Notes under the pieces: generated by a model
The model's database searches: none
Told to the model about the DNA's origin: nothing
What the model saw: the letters and a program-made list of their open reading frames with translations, nothing else
Shown here: positions 26,586 through 35,580 of the stretch, one piece after another
How the letters are laid out: the number at the start of each line of letters is the position of its first letter
How positions within the stretch are numbered: position 1 is the first letter of the stretch
Position numbers and translations under genes: made by a program
NCBI RefSeq assembly: GCF_019249245.1
Contig: NZ_JAESDK010000001.1
Location: forward strand, 1-64,000
Source of the DNA: Alteromonas lipotrueiana
GTDB taxonomy: Bacteria; Pseudomonadota; Gammaproteobacteria; Enterobacterales; Alteromonadaceae
DNA: 64,000 nt
Direction: 5' to 3'

Positions 26586-26747
26586 TGTTTGAATGAGCCA
26601 AAAACGTTAGAGAAAGCCTTAGTTGAAATATATGGTTCAATTTATGCATTGAATCTCGCAACATAACTGTATTTCTTTTTTTCTAAATGCGTGAATTCAG
26701 TAGAGCCGTTTATTTTCCTGATTTCCCACTTAGCTGGAGTGAATGAA

Positions 26748-28205
26748 ATGAAATTTAATTTGCTGCAAAGTCAGGCGCTAAATAGCAACAGTCCGACACG
26801 GGACGAAACCAGAAGTGGAATCACCGGGCATTATCAAAGCAGCTTTTCGACCCTATATCGTTTGATAGATCTTTGTCTTATCACAGTATGCTTTTATGCG
26901 GCGCTGTTTTATTACGATTTAACCATCACCACTACCGGCATGATATTGCTATTTATCAATGTGGTGTCATTTCAGATGGCAGCAGAAGCGATGGATTTGT
27001 ACCGGTCATGGCGTAGTAGCCCCACCAGTTCAATGCTGAAAAATACAGTGTTAACCTGGTTGCTAAGCTTCTTTGTCACTATGACCTTAGGCTTTATGTT
27101 TTCGCACAGTGTTACCCTGTCGCCGTCTATGGTGATGTTCTGGTTTGCAGCCTCGTTTGTTAGTCTCACGATATGGCGCGCTATTATGCGTCAGTTTTTG
27201 TTTAAGGTACGCAGCAACGGTATGAACTCGCGTTCGGCCATTATTGTCGGTGCCACTGACACAGGCTATAACATGGCTGCGCAGATGAAACAAAACGAGC
27301 ATCTGGGCATTCACTTTAAAGGCATGTATGACGATCGCCCTGCCGAGCGTTTACTGGGTGAGCAACAGCACGATATTTGTGGCAGCATTGACGATGCAAT
27401 TGAAATGGCGCGTCTGCATCAGGTTGACTACATTTATATTGCCCTGCCTACAGCAGCCGAAAACCGCATTAAAGCCATATTGGAAAAGTGCAGCGATACC
27501 ACCGCTAATGTTTATTTGATTCCAAACTTCTTTATGTACTCTTTGTTGAATTCACGCTGGCAGTCGGTGGGCAATGTACAGGCATTAAGTATTTACGACA
27601 CGCCGTTTCAAGGCTCAAACGATGTGCTTAAACGTATTGAAGATGTTGTGGTTAGCAGTATTATTCTGGCTATTATTGCCATTCCAATGCTGTGTATTGC
27701 CGCAGCCATCAAAATGACATCATCGGGTCCGGCCATTTTTAAACAAAAACGCTATGGGCTTGATGGCAAAGAAATTACGGTCTATAAATTTCGCTCAATG
27801 TCGACCCAGGATAACGGCAGTGAAGTGAAACAGGCTACAAAAAATGACCCCAGAGTAACCCCTTTGGGTGCGTTTTTACGCCGTACTTCACTCGATGAGC
27901 TGCCACAGTTTATTAATGTGCTGCAAGGCCGTATGTCCATTGTAGGACCTCGCCCTCATGCGGTGGCGCACAATGAACAATACCGTAAACTTATCACTGG
28001 CTATATGTTGCGGCATAAGATTAGACCGGGTATTACCGGCTGGGCACAGGTTAATGGTTTGCGCGGCGAGACCGAAACCGTGAATAAAATGGCCAAACGG
28101 GTCGAGTTTGATCTTGATTATATGCACCGCTGGTCTGTGTGGTTTGATTTAAAAATTATTATTAAAACCATTACGGGTGGGTTGTCGGGTAATCACGTCT
28201 ATTAG
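26748..28205 (+). CDS. Undecaprenyl-phosphate sugar phosphotransferase (WcaJ-like)
   Basis: 485 residues. About four N-terminal membrane segments are followed by a CoA-binding-like domain (SAIIVGATDTGYNMA, about 165-290). A further membrane segment precedes the sugar transferase domain with KQKRYGLDGKEITVYKFRSM, DPRVTPLGAFLRRTSLDELPQ (split here by a few residues) and SIVGPRPH. This architecture starts EPS synthesis by moving a hexose-1-phosphate, usually glucose, to undecaprenyl phosphate. A GTG at 26691 extends the frame, but ATG at 26748 has TGGAG at good spacing. It is a single-gene unit divergent from the export operon. Confidence 0.92.
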   Translation: MKFNLLQSQALNSNSPTRDETRSGITGHYQSSFSTLYRLIDLCLITVCFYAALFYYDLTITTTGMILLFINVVSFQMAAEAMDLYRSWRSSPTSSMLKNTVLTWLLSFFVTMTLGFMFSHSVTLSPSMVMFWFAASFVSLTIWRAIMRQFLFKVRSNGMNSRSAIIVGATDTGYNMAAQMKQNEHLGIHFKGMYDDRPAERLLGEQQHDICGSIDDAIEMARLHQVDYIYIALPTAAENRIKAILEKCSDTTANVYLIPNFFMYSLLNSRWQSVGNVQALSIYDTPFQGSNDVLKRIEDVVVSSIILAIIAIPMLCIAAAIKMTSSGPAIFKQKRYGLDGKEITVYKFRSMSTQDNGSEVKQATKNDPRVTPLGAFLRRTSLDELPQFINVLQGRMSIVGPRPHAVAHNEQYRKLITGYMLRHKIRPGITGWAQVNGLRGETETVNKMAKRVEFDLDYMHRWSVWFDLKIIIKTITGGLSGNHVY

Positions 28206-28225
28206 GAAAATTATTACTCTAGATA

Positions 28226-28253
28226 ACTGGCCTGCGCCATCATGCAGGCCAGT
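28226..28253. terminator. Hairpin terminator between wcaJ-like gene and oxyR
   Basis: ACTGGCCTGC (28226-28235) pairs with GCAGGCCAGT (28244-28253) around an 8-base loop between convergent genes. There is only a weak T-rich flank. Confidence 0.7.
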
Positions 28254-28272
28254 GTCTTCAAGCTGCGATTTA

Positions 28273-29181
28273 TTAACGTAAGGTAGGAACCGGAAGCAGC
28301 GGCGCGAGAACTTCCGCAATGCGTCGAAACAGCCTCATCCGTGTGGTACCTGAACGCCATACAAGTCCAATTTCCCGATAAGCTTTATCTTCTGCCGGCA
28401 TAGCCGTAAGCTCGGTTGACTGCAATATCTTTTGGTTTAAAGCCAACTCGGGTAAAAATGTATAACCCAGTTTGCTGTTTGCAAGTTGTACCAGTGTGTA
28501 CAAGCTGCTGGCCGCTAAACTACTGACCTGTTCCTGATGTTGCAGATTACAGGCACTTACGGCATGACCGGTCATGCAGTGTTCTTGCTGCAACAGAAAA
28601 ATACTTTTTTTCGGCAATGAGGACAAATCCAAAGGTTCTGGCAGGTTATGGGCCAGCTCATGGTGAGCGACCAAATGAAATGGATCGTGCCCCAGTATCA
28701 TTTGCTTGCAGCCAGGAGTATCCATAGGCAGTGCCAATACCAGTAAATCGAGTTGCCCGTCGGTAAGCTGGCGCATTAGATTGTCGGTGGTGTCTTCTTG
28801 TAGCTCAAGACTAATGTCGGGCAAAAATGTACTGAACGCTCCGATTAAGCCTTCAAATAAAAATGGCGCTATGGTAGGTATTACGCCCAGCTTTAGCTTG
28901 CCTCGCTGCCAGTCACCCGCGTTTTGAGCGTACTCAACCAGTTCGCCGGCCTCTTGTAAAATAAGCTTACTACGCTCGACCACATCCAGACCTAACGAAG
29001 TAAAAACAAATGTTTTATGCTCACGTTCAAGTAACTGGCTCCCAAAATGTTCTTCAAGGTTTTGAATAGCGGTACTTAAGGTAGACTGGCTGACATTGCA
29101 CCGGTTTGCCGCCCGGTGAAAATGTTGTTCCTGGTGCAGAGTGACCAGATAATGAAGATGTTTAAGGTTTGGCCATTTCAT
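28273..29181 (-). CDS. oxyR: Hydrogen peroxide sensor and LysR-type regulator OxyR
   Basis: 302 residues. The N-terminal winged helix-turn-helix (HFHRAANRCNVSQSTLSTAIQNLE) is typical of LysR proteins. The effector domain has Cys202 in EEHC-like context QQEHCMTGHA and Cys211 nine residues on, matching the peroxide-sensing Cys199/Cys208 pair of E. coli OxyR in spacing and surroundings. It should form a disulfide under peroxide stress and activate antioxidant genes. ATG at 29181 has an AAGA-type ribosome site. It is divergent from a universal stress protein gene, and no catalase or peroxidase gene is adjacent. Confidence 0.88.
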   Translation of the reverse strand: MKWPNLKHLHYLVTLHQEQHFHRAANRCNVSQSTLSTAIQNLEEHFGSQLLEREHKTFVFTSLGLDVVERSKLILQEAGELVEYAQNAGDWQRGKLKLGVIPTIAPFLFEGLIGAFSTFLPDISLELQEDTTDNLMRQLTDGQLDLLVLALPMDTPGCKQMILGHDPFHLVAHHELAHNLPEPLDLSSLPKKSIFLLQQEHCMTGHAVSACNLQHQEQVSSLAASSLYTLVQLANSKLGYTFLPELALNQKILQSTELTAMPAEDKAYREIGLVWRSGTTRMRLFRRIAEVLAPLLPVPTLR

Positions 29182-29404
29182 ACAGTAATCTTTTTGATTA
29201 AAACAGGGAATTTTAATCTAGCATAAGAATCATAGAAGCAAAAACGCAAATCGCTAAATAACCGGTATAATTGTGCGAACTCTGGTTTATTATAATGGTC
29301 AACAGGTTAGAGCGTAGGCTGTCATAAAAGCTTCTTAGTTTTGTTGCCACATCTTTACGCAATACTTCTATAATTATGGTAAGCAAACCAACATTTTCGC
29401 TTGA

Positions 29405-29429
29405 TAACAGGACCGCAGAACGCCTGTTA
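29405..29429 (+). promoter_or_regulatory. Inverted repeat in the leader of the universal stress protein gene
   Basis: TAACAGG (29405-29411) and CCTGTTA (29423-29429) are perfectly complementary with an 11-base spacer, about 25 bases before the start codon. It may be an mRNA hairpin or an operator. A TATAAT upstream (about 29371-29376) is a possible -10 box. Confidence 0.3.
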
Positions 29430-29454
29430 CTGATAGAGTCCAGGTGAGGCAGCA

Positions 29455-30459
29455 ATGACCGGAAACAGTAAAAATATTCTTTGTATTCTTAGTGATGCTC
29501 ATCACCATGATAAAATTGTGAAGCATGCCATACAGGTCGCAAAATATCATGATGCACAGTTGACCGTTATGCTAAAGCTTGATGCGCTGCCGCCCAATGC
29601 AAATATGGTGATGCAGTCATTTGCTTATCTTGAAACCCACAACTCTATGGAGAATGCGGCTAAGATCTGGCTTGATAAACAGATCGCGCAGTGGTCTAAG
29701 CAATATCCGGTTAAAGGCAAAGTGACAGTTGGCCAGTCGTCGATTGAAATCATTCAGTACATTATGGCTAACAAGATAGATTTAGTCATAAAATTGTCTG
29801 ATGCAGATGATAAAGATCGCCTGTGTGGTGCAGATGACATGCAGTTATTGCGTAAATGCCCCTGCCCGGTGTGGGTGGTCCCGCGCAACGACAAAGCGCA
29901 ATACGATACCATTGTGGCAGCGCTCGATCTCAACTACCACTATCCTGCACACGAAGTATCGGTTCGCCGGGCATTAAACATGGATATATTACGATATGCT
30001 GCTCATGTCGCTTTAATGGAGTCAGCCCAACTGCGCATAGTGCATGTGTTTGATGCAGTGCCAGACAATATTTTGCGTGGTGGGTTTATCTCGGTAGATG
30101 AAAACGCACTTGAGAATGATTTAAACAATATCTATCAAGAACGTGAAGCCGAACTGGAGCGCTTGATAACAGCAGTAAAGGCCGAGTTAAAAGAACAATT
30201 TAAAAAAGGCACTATGAAGAAATTGCGCCGCCAGACACATCTTGTGCATGGCTATCCGCGTCGTGAAATTGCTACCACCGCCACCGCGGTCGGAGCAAAA
30301 GCGGTGGTCATGGGTACGGTCGCCCGCTTGGGGGTCCCCGGGTTTATTATGGGCGGCACCGCCGAAGAAACATTACAAAAGCTTACTTGTTCGGTTATCG
30401 GGATTAAGCCCGAAGGCTTTGTTTCGCCTGTATCGCCGGTGGAAGCTAACGCCGATTAA
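29455..30459 (+). CDS. uspE: Tandem universal stress protein, UspE-like
   Basis: 334 residues with two Usp domains. The first (about 5-150) starts KNILCILSDAHHHDKIVKHAI. The second (about 155-315) ends with VVMGTVARLGVPGFIMGGTAEE, which fits the nucleotide-binding G-2X-G-9X-G pattern, while the first domain lacks it. This matches UspE of E. coli, a two-domain protein linked to oxidative stress, motility and cell aggregation. GAGG lies just upstream of the ATG. It is divergent from oxyR, so a stress link is plausible, though control by OxyR is not shown. Confidence 0.85.
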   Translation: MTGNSKNILCILSDAHHHDKIVKHAIQVAKYHDAQLTVMLKLDALPPNANMVMQSFAYLETHNSMENAAKIWLDKQIAQWSKQYPVKGKVTVGQSSIEIIQYIMANKIDLVIKLSDADDKDRLCGADDMQLLRKCPCPVWVVPRNDKAQYDTIVAALDLNYHYPAHEVSVRRALNMDILRYAAHVALMESAQLRIVHVFDAVPDNILRGGFISVDENALENDLNNIYQEREAELERLITAVKAELKEQFKKGTMKKLRRQTHLVHGYPRREIATTATAVGAKAVVMGTVARLGVPGFIMGGTAEETLQKLTCSVIGIKPEGFVSPVSPVEANAD

Positions 30460-30866
30460 GCTTGGTTGCCTGCTGCCCTGAAGTGCAAGTAAGAAGCCTC
30501 AGGGCGGGTTACTCATTACCCTTGATTGCTTGTCTGCTCATTAAGTGCTTACTTACTAACATCCTACTATTTTGATACCGAACTATCGCTAACGCTTATA
30601 TATTTTACTTTTAAGCTTATCCCACCGAAAGCAAGATAAGCTTTAGTAATATTATTTTTATAATAATTCCCCCTTTAGCGTATTAAATATCTACACAACC
30701 TCGCCACAAGCATGTTGACAGCCTTCGGCAACTTAGGTGGGCGGGCAGCTAAGAGTTTACTCGGGTAGAATCAGAGACAACAACCCAAAGAGCAAGCGCT
30801 AAACGCATAAAAACCCCTGATACCAAAATATCAGGGGTTTTGAGGTTGGTTATATTGAGCGGGTTA
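30460..30866. other. 407-bp gene-free gap between uspE-like gene and pit
   Basis: No coding frame of note was seen. It contains a weak hairpin just after the stress gene (GCCCTGA 30475-30481 with TCAGGGC 30499-30505), a 9-bp inverted repeat AAGCTTATC/GATAAGCTT (30613-30643) followed by AT-rich DNA, and a strong bidirectional terminator at 30810-30841. The plus-strand side of that terminator lies 350 bases past the last plus-strand gene, so a small RNA ending there is possible. No convincing promoter was found. Confidence 0.5.
30810..30841. terminator. Bidirectional intrinsic terminator
   Basis: AAAACCCCTGATA (30810-30822) pairs with TATCAGGGGTTTT (30829-30841) around CCAAAA. The A and T tracts make it effective on either strand. 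It ends the pit transcript on the minus strand. Confidence 0.88.
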
Positions 30867-32138
30867 TCAGGCGACGTTAAAAATACCTTTTAACGAATAG
30901 AAGAAGATAACCGACAAAATGGCACCCGCGGGCAGGGTTATCACCCACGAAACCACAATATTACGCACAATACCAAGGTTTAAGGCGGAAATTCCGCGGG
31001 CTAAGCCTACACCTAATACAGCGCCTACCAGAGTTTGCGTCGTTGAGATAGGCAAACCTGTTCCTGAAGCAATAACTACAGTACAGGCCGCTGCCAACTC
31101 AGCGGCAAAGCCCCGGCTGGGCGTTAAGTGAGTAATACCTTGCCCAATGGTTTTGATAACCCGGTGACCAAACAATGCCAGACCAGCTACAATACCCAGA
31201 CCACCTAACGGCAGAATCCAGGGTGACAACTGCGAATTGGCGTTGATTTCACCACCAGAACTAACCACACTAACCACCGCGGCCAAAGGCCCGATTGCAT
31301 TGGCCACGTCGTTAGAGCCGTGGGCAAATGCCATACAACAGGCGGTGACTACCATTAGAATGGCAAAGACTTTTTCTACATTCGCAGCCTGCAAATCAGC
31401 GTCTTCTGACTCGCTGTACTTCAAACGTTTAATCATGACTTTACCTACCAGGCCAAGCAAAACAGCAATGGCAATAGCCATCAGATAGCCATTGGTTGCA
31501 GACAGTTCTAACCCGACGTGTTTCAAACCTTTTTTAATGGTAACCAGCGACATTACAAAGCCCGCCATGCCCATGTAAATAGGCACATAACGTTTTGCAT
31601 TTTGCAGTGGCTGGTTGGTATTAAAGATAAGTTTTTGTGCGCTCATGAAAATCAGGTAAGCAATAAGACCTGACAAAGCGGGGGTCACCACCCAACTGCC
31701 AACAATACCTCCTACCTTGCCCCACGATACCGCGTCCATGCTTACGCCTGTGGCAGTAAAGCCTACAATCGCGCCCACAATAGAATGGGTGGTAGAAACC
31801 GGCCAGCCTAGCCAGGATGCCAGCGCCAGCCACACACCTGCAGCAAATAGCGAGGCAATCATGCCTAACACCAGATAATCGGGCTTGTCGATGAAGAAGC
31901 TGGAATCAATAATTCCTTTACGGATGGTAGCGGTAACCTCGCCTCCCGCCAGATAGGCGCCGGCGAATTCAAAGATCATGGCAATAAAAATTGCTTGTTT
32001 GATTGTTAGTGCTTTAGAACCTACCGAGGTCCCCATGGCATTAGCTACGTCGTTCGCGCCAATGCCCCACGCCATAATAAAGCCTACAACACCGGCCAGA
32101 ATAATGAGTGTAGTACCGTAATTTTGCAATAATTCCAC
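30867..32138 (-). CDS. pit: Low-affinity inorganic phosphate transporter, PiT family
   Basis: 423 residues with about ten membrane segments. The duplicated PiT signature is present: GANDVANAMGTSVGSKALT in the N-terminal half and HGSNDVANAIGPLA in the C-terminal half. The protein should import phosphate driven by H+ or Na+. The RBS region reads GGAGCAGATACCTGTGG, with an ATG at 32138. It lies about 290 bases downstream of phoU in the same direction, after the pst genes, so it may be part of the same regulated block or have its own promoter. Confidence 0.93.
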   Translation of the reverse strand: MELLQNYGTTLIILAGVVGFIMAWGIGANDVANAMGTSVGSKALTIKQAIFIAMIFEFAGAYLAGGEVTATIRKGIIDSSFFIDKPDYLVLGMIASLFAAGVWLALASWLGWPVSTTHSIVGAIVGFTATGVSMDAVSWGKVGGIVGSWVVTPALSGLIAYLIFMSAQKLIFNTNQPLQNAKRYVPIYMGMAGFVMSLVTIKKGLKHVGLELSATNGYLMAIAIAVLLGLVGKVMIKRLKYSESEDADLQAANVEKVFAILMVVTACCMAFAHGSNDVANAIGPLAAVVSVVSSGGEINANSQLSPWILPLGGLGIVAGLALFGHRVIKTIGQGITHLTPSRGFAAELAAACTVVIASGTGLPISTTQTLVGAVLGVGLARGISALNLGIVRNIVVSWVITLPAGAILSVIFFYSLKGIFNVA

Positions 32139-32423
32139 AGGTATCTGCTCCTGAGTTACTTACTGAACTGGCCAGACAACGTCAGGCTTGTTAAGAATAT
32201 AGAGCGCCCGTTTAACTGGACATTAGTGCTCGGTGACAAAGTAAATTCTGTTTTTCGCATAGGTCAATAATTGTACTGATCTTTTTAGTCTGCGCGCATG
32301 ATAACGTAATCAATGCAGTTGCCATAGTCCAAACTTAATGATCTTCTAAATTTTAGAAAAATTCAAAGCAGGTTGATGATCTTAGCGGTTAATATTTCAG
32401 TTTTATGACGGTTAGGCGAAAAG

Positions 32424-33140
32424 TTACGAAAAGTTTTTTAATCTTTTGACCATGTTTTCTAACGTCGAATGTCGGGCATCTTCTCCCCTGGCAAGCCCCA
32501 CCACGTATTCGCAGATGTTTTTGCATCGATCGCCTACCCGTTCAATTGACCGTAATGCCCACAAAATTTCTAGCCAGTCACGCATCGACTCAGTGTTTTT
32601 TTCTATCTCTCCGACAATGTAACTCAGCAATTTGTTGTATTCATTGTCAATCAAATCATCTTGCTCATACACCTCAAGGGCCGACTGTTCATCCTGGCGT
32701 GCAAAAGCATCAAAGGTACCGCGCATCATTTGCGCGACCTGTTCGCAAATAAGCAGCATACTGCTTTTTACGGTTTCTGAAGACGGCAACTGCTGCTTGG
32801 TCACCAGCCTGGAAATACGCTCAATTTCATCGCCCATGCGCTCAATATCGGTGATGGTTTTTGAAATGGTCATTACTAGCCTCAGATCAGACGCCGTAGG
32901 GTGACGTTTGGCAATAATTCGCAAACATTCCTGGTCAATCTGCATTTCCATAGAATTAATTGCCGCGTCATTTAACATTACTTTTTCTGCCAGGCCCGGC
33001 ATATTGTAGCGAATTGCCTTTATGGTATCGATGAGTTGTTGCTCAACTGCTCCCCCCATGGTTAGCACTGAATTGCGCAGGTTTTCCAGCTCGGTATTAA
33101 ATTTTCCGGAAATATGAGTATTAAATGCAACTTGTTGCAT
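32424..33140 (-). CDS. phoU: Phosphate signalling regulator PhoU
   Basis: 238 residues, all helical, with two PhoU repeats. Metal-binding stretches DIERMGDEIERIS (about 95) and SIERVGDRCKNICEYV (about 205) are conserved. PhoU connects the Pst transporter to the PhoR kinase and represses the Pho regulon when phosphate is abundant. ATG at 33140 has GAGGTG before it; the GTG at 33146 is part of that ribosome site and is not preferred. It follows pstB by about 35 bases in the usual pstCAB-phoU order. No phoB or phoR is in the window. Confidence 0.94.
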   Translation of the reverse strand: MQQVAFNTHISGKFNTELENLRNSVLTMGGAVEQQLIDTIKAIRYNMPGLAEKVMLNDAAINSMEMQIDQECLRIIAKRHPTASDLRLVMTISKTITDIERMGDEIERISRLVTKQQLPSSETVKSSMLLICEQVAQMMRGTFDAFARQDEQSALEVYEQDDLIDNEYNKLLSYIVGEIEKNTESMRDWLEILWALRSIERVGDRCKNICEYVVGLARGEDARHSTLENMVKRLKNFS

Positions 33141-33175
33141 GATCACCTCTAATAAGACGTATTCTTGCTATAACT

Positions 33176-33982
33176 TTAACCATACCGGCCAGTAATATAA
33201 TCTTCGGTTTGCTTTTTGCGTGGAGTAGTAAACAAGGTATCACTGTCGCTGTATTCAATCAGGCGTCCCTGGTGTAAAAAGGCGGTATAGTCAGACACAC
33301 GCGCGGCCTGCTGCATATTGTGAGTCACAATAACAATGGTACAACGCTTTTTGAGCTGTGCCATTAGCTCTTCGATATGCAATGTAGTTAAAGGATCCAA
33401 CGCCGAGGTAGGCTCATCAAGCAGCAAAATTTCAGGTTTCAATGCCAATGCCCGGGCAATAACTAAGCGTTGCTGCTGCCCACCCGATAAAACACTGGCG
33501 GGGTCAAATAACCGGTCTTTTACTTCGTTCCACAGAGCGGCGTCTTTTAAAGCCTGTTCTACTGCCTCATCAAGTTGACGGCGCTGCGTCACGCCCTGTA
33601 AACGCAGACCGTAACAAATATTGTCAAATATGCTCATAGGAAACGGATTAGGCTTTTGAAAAACCATCCCCACCCGGGCGCGTAACTGCGCCACGTTTTC
33701 GTTGCGGTGATTAATATTGCGACCATCAATAATAATTTTGCCTTCGTACCGACACTGAGGATAAAAGTCGTTCATACGATTAAAGCAGCTGATAAGTGTC
33801 GACTTTCCACAGCCGCTTTGGCCTATTAACGCCACAATACGATTAGCCGGTATCCGCATGCTAATTTCACTTAGCACCGACTTTTTATCAAAAGCCAGAT
33901 TAAGCTGTTCAACCCTGATTGCTGTCTGTTCATCATTCAGTGTGGCTAAATTTAACGTTTCGCGCTCAAACAGTGTCAGCAT
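33176..33982 (-). CDS. pstB: Phosphate ABC transporter ATPase PstB
   Basis: 268 residues. Walker A is GQSGCGKST, the Q-loop is [12 protein letters not shown], the signature is LSGGQQQRL and Walker B is [13 protein letters not shown], with the switch His in IVTHNMQQA. The KPNPFPMSI segment is characteristic of PstB. It hydrolyses ATP for high-affinity phosphate uptake through PstC and PstA. It starts 11 bases after pstA and is followed by phoU. Confidence 0.96.
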   Translation of the reverse strand: MLTLFERETLNLATLNDEQTAIRVEQLNLAFDKKSVLSEISMRIPANRIVALIGQSGCGKSTLISCFNRMNDFYPQCRYEGKIIIDGRNINHRNENVAQLRARVGMVFQKPNPFPMSIFDNICYGLRLQGVTQRRQLDEAVEQALKDAALWNEVKDRLFDPASVLSGGQQQRLVIARALALKPEILLLDEPTSALDPLTTLHIEELMAQLKKRCTIVIVTHNMQQAARVSDYTAFLHQGRLIEYSDSDTLFTTPRKKQTEDYITGRYG

Positions 33983-33993
33983 TTGCGCCTCTT

Positions 33994-35580
33994 TTATGTT
34001 TCTTTTTGATAACGTTTTCTCAGCTTGTTGCGCAGCACTACCGCAATAATATTAAGAATAAATACTACCAGCAGTAATAACAAACAGGCGGCGAACATCA
34101 TCGATGCTCCACTTGTTTGGGTCTGGCTATGAAACGCACCATCATAAATAAGCACCCCAAGATGCATAAACTGGCGTTCAAGATGTAAAAACGGAAACTC
34201 ACTATCAACAGGTAAATTGGGAGCAAACTTTACGGCCCCTACCAGCATAAGCGGCGCCACTTCTCCGGCTGCCCGGGCAATGGCTAAAATAACCCCTGTC
34301 ATAATGCCCGGAGAAGCCATCGGCAACACAGTGTGCCACATGGTTTCAGCTTTGGTCGCACCTAAAGCATAACTACCGGCTTTAATCTCGGCGGGCACGT
34401 TGCGTAAACCTTCTTCAGTGGCAACAATAACCACGGGTAAGGTTAGCAACGCCATAGTTAGTGACGCCCAGAAAAGCCCAGGGGTGCCCAACGTAGGTGC
34501 GGGTAAACTATCACCAAACAGCCATTCGTCCAATTGCCCCCCTATACCATAAATAAAGAACCCCAGCCCAAACACGCCATACACTATTGACGGCACACCG
34601 GCCATATTGGCCACGGCAACGCGAATGGCGGTAGTCACAGCGTTTCGTGGGGCGTATTCGCTTAGATAAACCGCCGCTAATACTCCGAACGGAGTGACTA
34701 TCAGGGTCATCAAGAACACCATCAGCACGGTACCAAATAAAGCCGGGAAAATGCCCCCTGCGGTATTCGCCTGTTGGGGTGGCTGACTTAAAAATTGCCA
34801 GATATTGCCTAATGTCAGCCACAGCTTCTCGACTTGATTCAGCTGCCCTGGGTACACCAATTGCTTAAGCTGATTAAGCGGAACCGTTATGGTGTTGGTG
34901 TCGGCAAATTCGAGTGTGAGCGTATACTGCCCTCGGGTAGCCTCAAGTTGTATAACTTTGCTCTGCCAACGTTCAAACGCTCTTTTACCCGCAAGTAATT
35001 CACCGGAATTTGTTTGACTATCTTTTAGGGTAAGCGTGCTTATCTTACGGTGCAGGGGCCCAAGGTGTATGTCGCGAATGGTCTCTATCTGATCAGTCAG
35101 GCGTTGCACTTGTTGTTGATACGCAGGCAATTTATCTAGTACCCGGCCACGTTCGTCGTGTTTATTTAAAAATACCGGTTTTGCCAGAAATGTGCGCCCA
35201 TCGTGCAGTAAAACCCGGGCTGCGTGGCGGGCAATATCTGCATTTTGTACCCGGTGGGCGGCTACCAGTGCCCGTCTTTTGTAAGGCGGATTTGAGTGTG
35301 AATACACCAGCCAATACCTGGCACTTTTGTCACCCAGTGAGGCGAGCCCCTGAGATCCCTGAAATTCGCCAAAAACGCGTACCTCGGGTTTGTTGTCGAT
35401 GGGTAAGCCAAACTCATAAATATCTTCAGGCCAAAAATAACCACCCCCACGCGCAAAAATAAGTAATATAATACCGACAAGCCCTAGCAGTAAACCTGCC
35501 GTAAAAAACGCACACAAACTTATGACCAGAGTTTGGCGTTGAGCAGCGTTGCGCCATGGGTAAAACCAGCGTTTATCCAT
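33994..35580 (-). CDS. pstA: Phosphate ABC transporter permease PstA, extended form
   Basis: 528 residues, well above the roughly 290 of E. coli PstA. TM1 (about 18-42) is followed by a long periplasmic insertion (about 45-260) with a coiled segment near 130-165. A standard permease core of five or six segments follows (from [27 protein letters not shown]). The EAA-loop region is [20 protein letters not shown]. Long PstA forms are common in marine gammaproteobacteria and are not degenerate. It overlaps pstC by eight bases. Confidence 0.93.
   Translation of the reverse strand: MDKRWFYPWRNAAQRQTLVISLCAFFTAGLLLGLVGIILLIFARGGGYFWPEDIYEFGLPIDNKPEVRVFGEFQGSQGLASLGDKSARYWLVYSHSNPPYKRRALVAAHRVQNADIARHAARVLLHDGRTFLAKPVFLNKHDERGRVLDKLPAYQQQVQRLTDQIETIRDIHLGPLHRKISTLTLKDSQTNSGELLAGKRAFERWQSKVIQLEATRGQYTLTLEFADTNTITVPLNQLKQLVYPGQLNQVEKLWLTLGNIWQFLSQPPQQANTAGGIFPALFGTVLMVFLMTLIVTPFGVLAAVYLSEYAPRNAVTTAIRVAVANMAGVPSIVYGVFGLGFFIYGIGGQLDEWLFGDSLPAPTLGTPGLFWASLTMALLTLPVVIVATEEGLRNVPAEIKAGSYALGATKAETMWHTVLPMASPGIMTGVILAIARAAGEVAPLMLVGAVKFAPNLPVDSEFPFLHLERQFMHLGVLIYDGAFHSQTQTSGASMMFAACLLLLLVVFILNIIAVVLRNKLRKRYQKET

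Larger units (their letters stand above)
26200..26747. other. 548-bp divergent EPS control region, no gene
   Basis: The gap separates the export operon (leftward) from the wcaJ-like gene (rightward). It holds two outward-facing sigma-54-like promoters (26385-26400 minus, 26570-26585 plus), a terminator-like hairpin at 26398-26421, and several inverted repeats between the promoters (26494-26510, 26530-26546, 26546-26563). Both leaders would be about 150 to 175 bases long. No open frame with coding character was seen. Confidence 0.7.
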
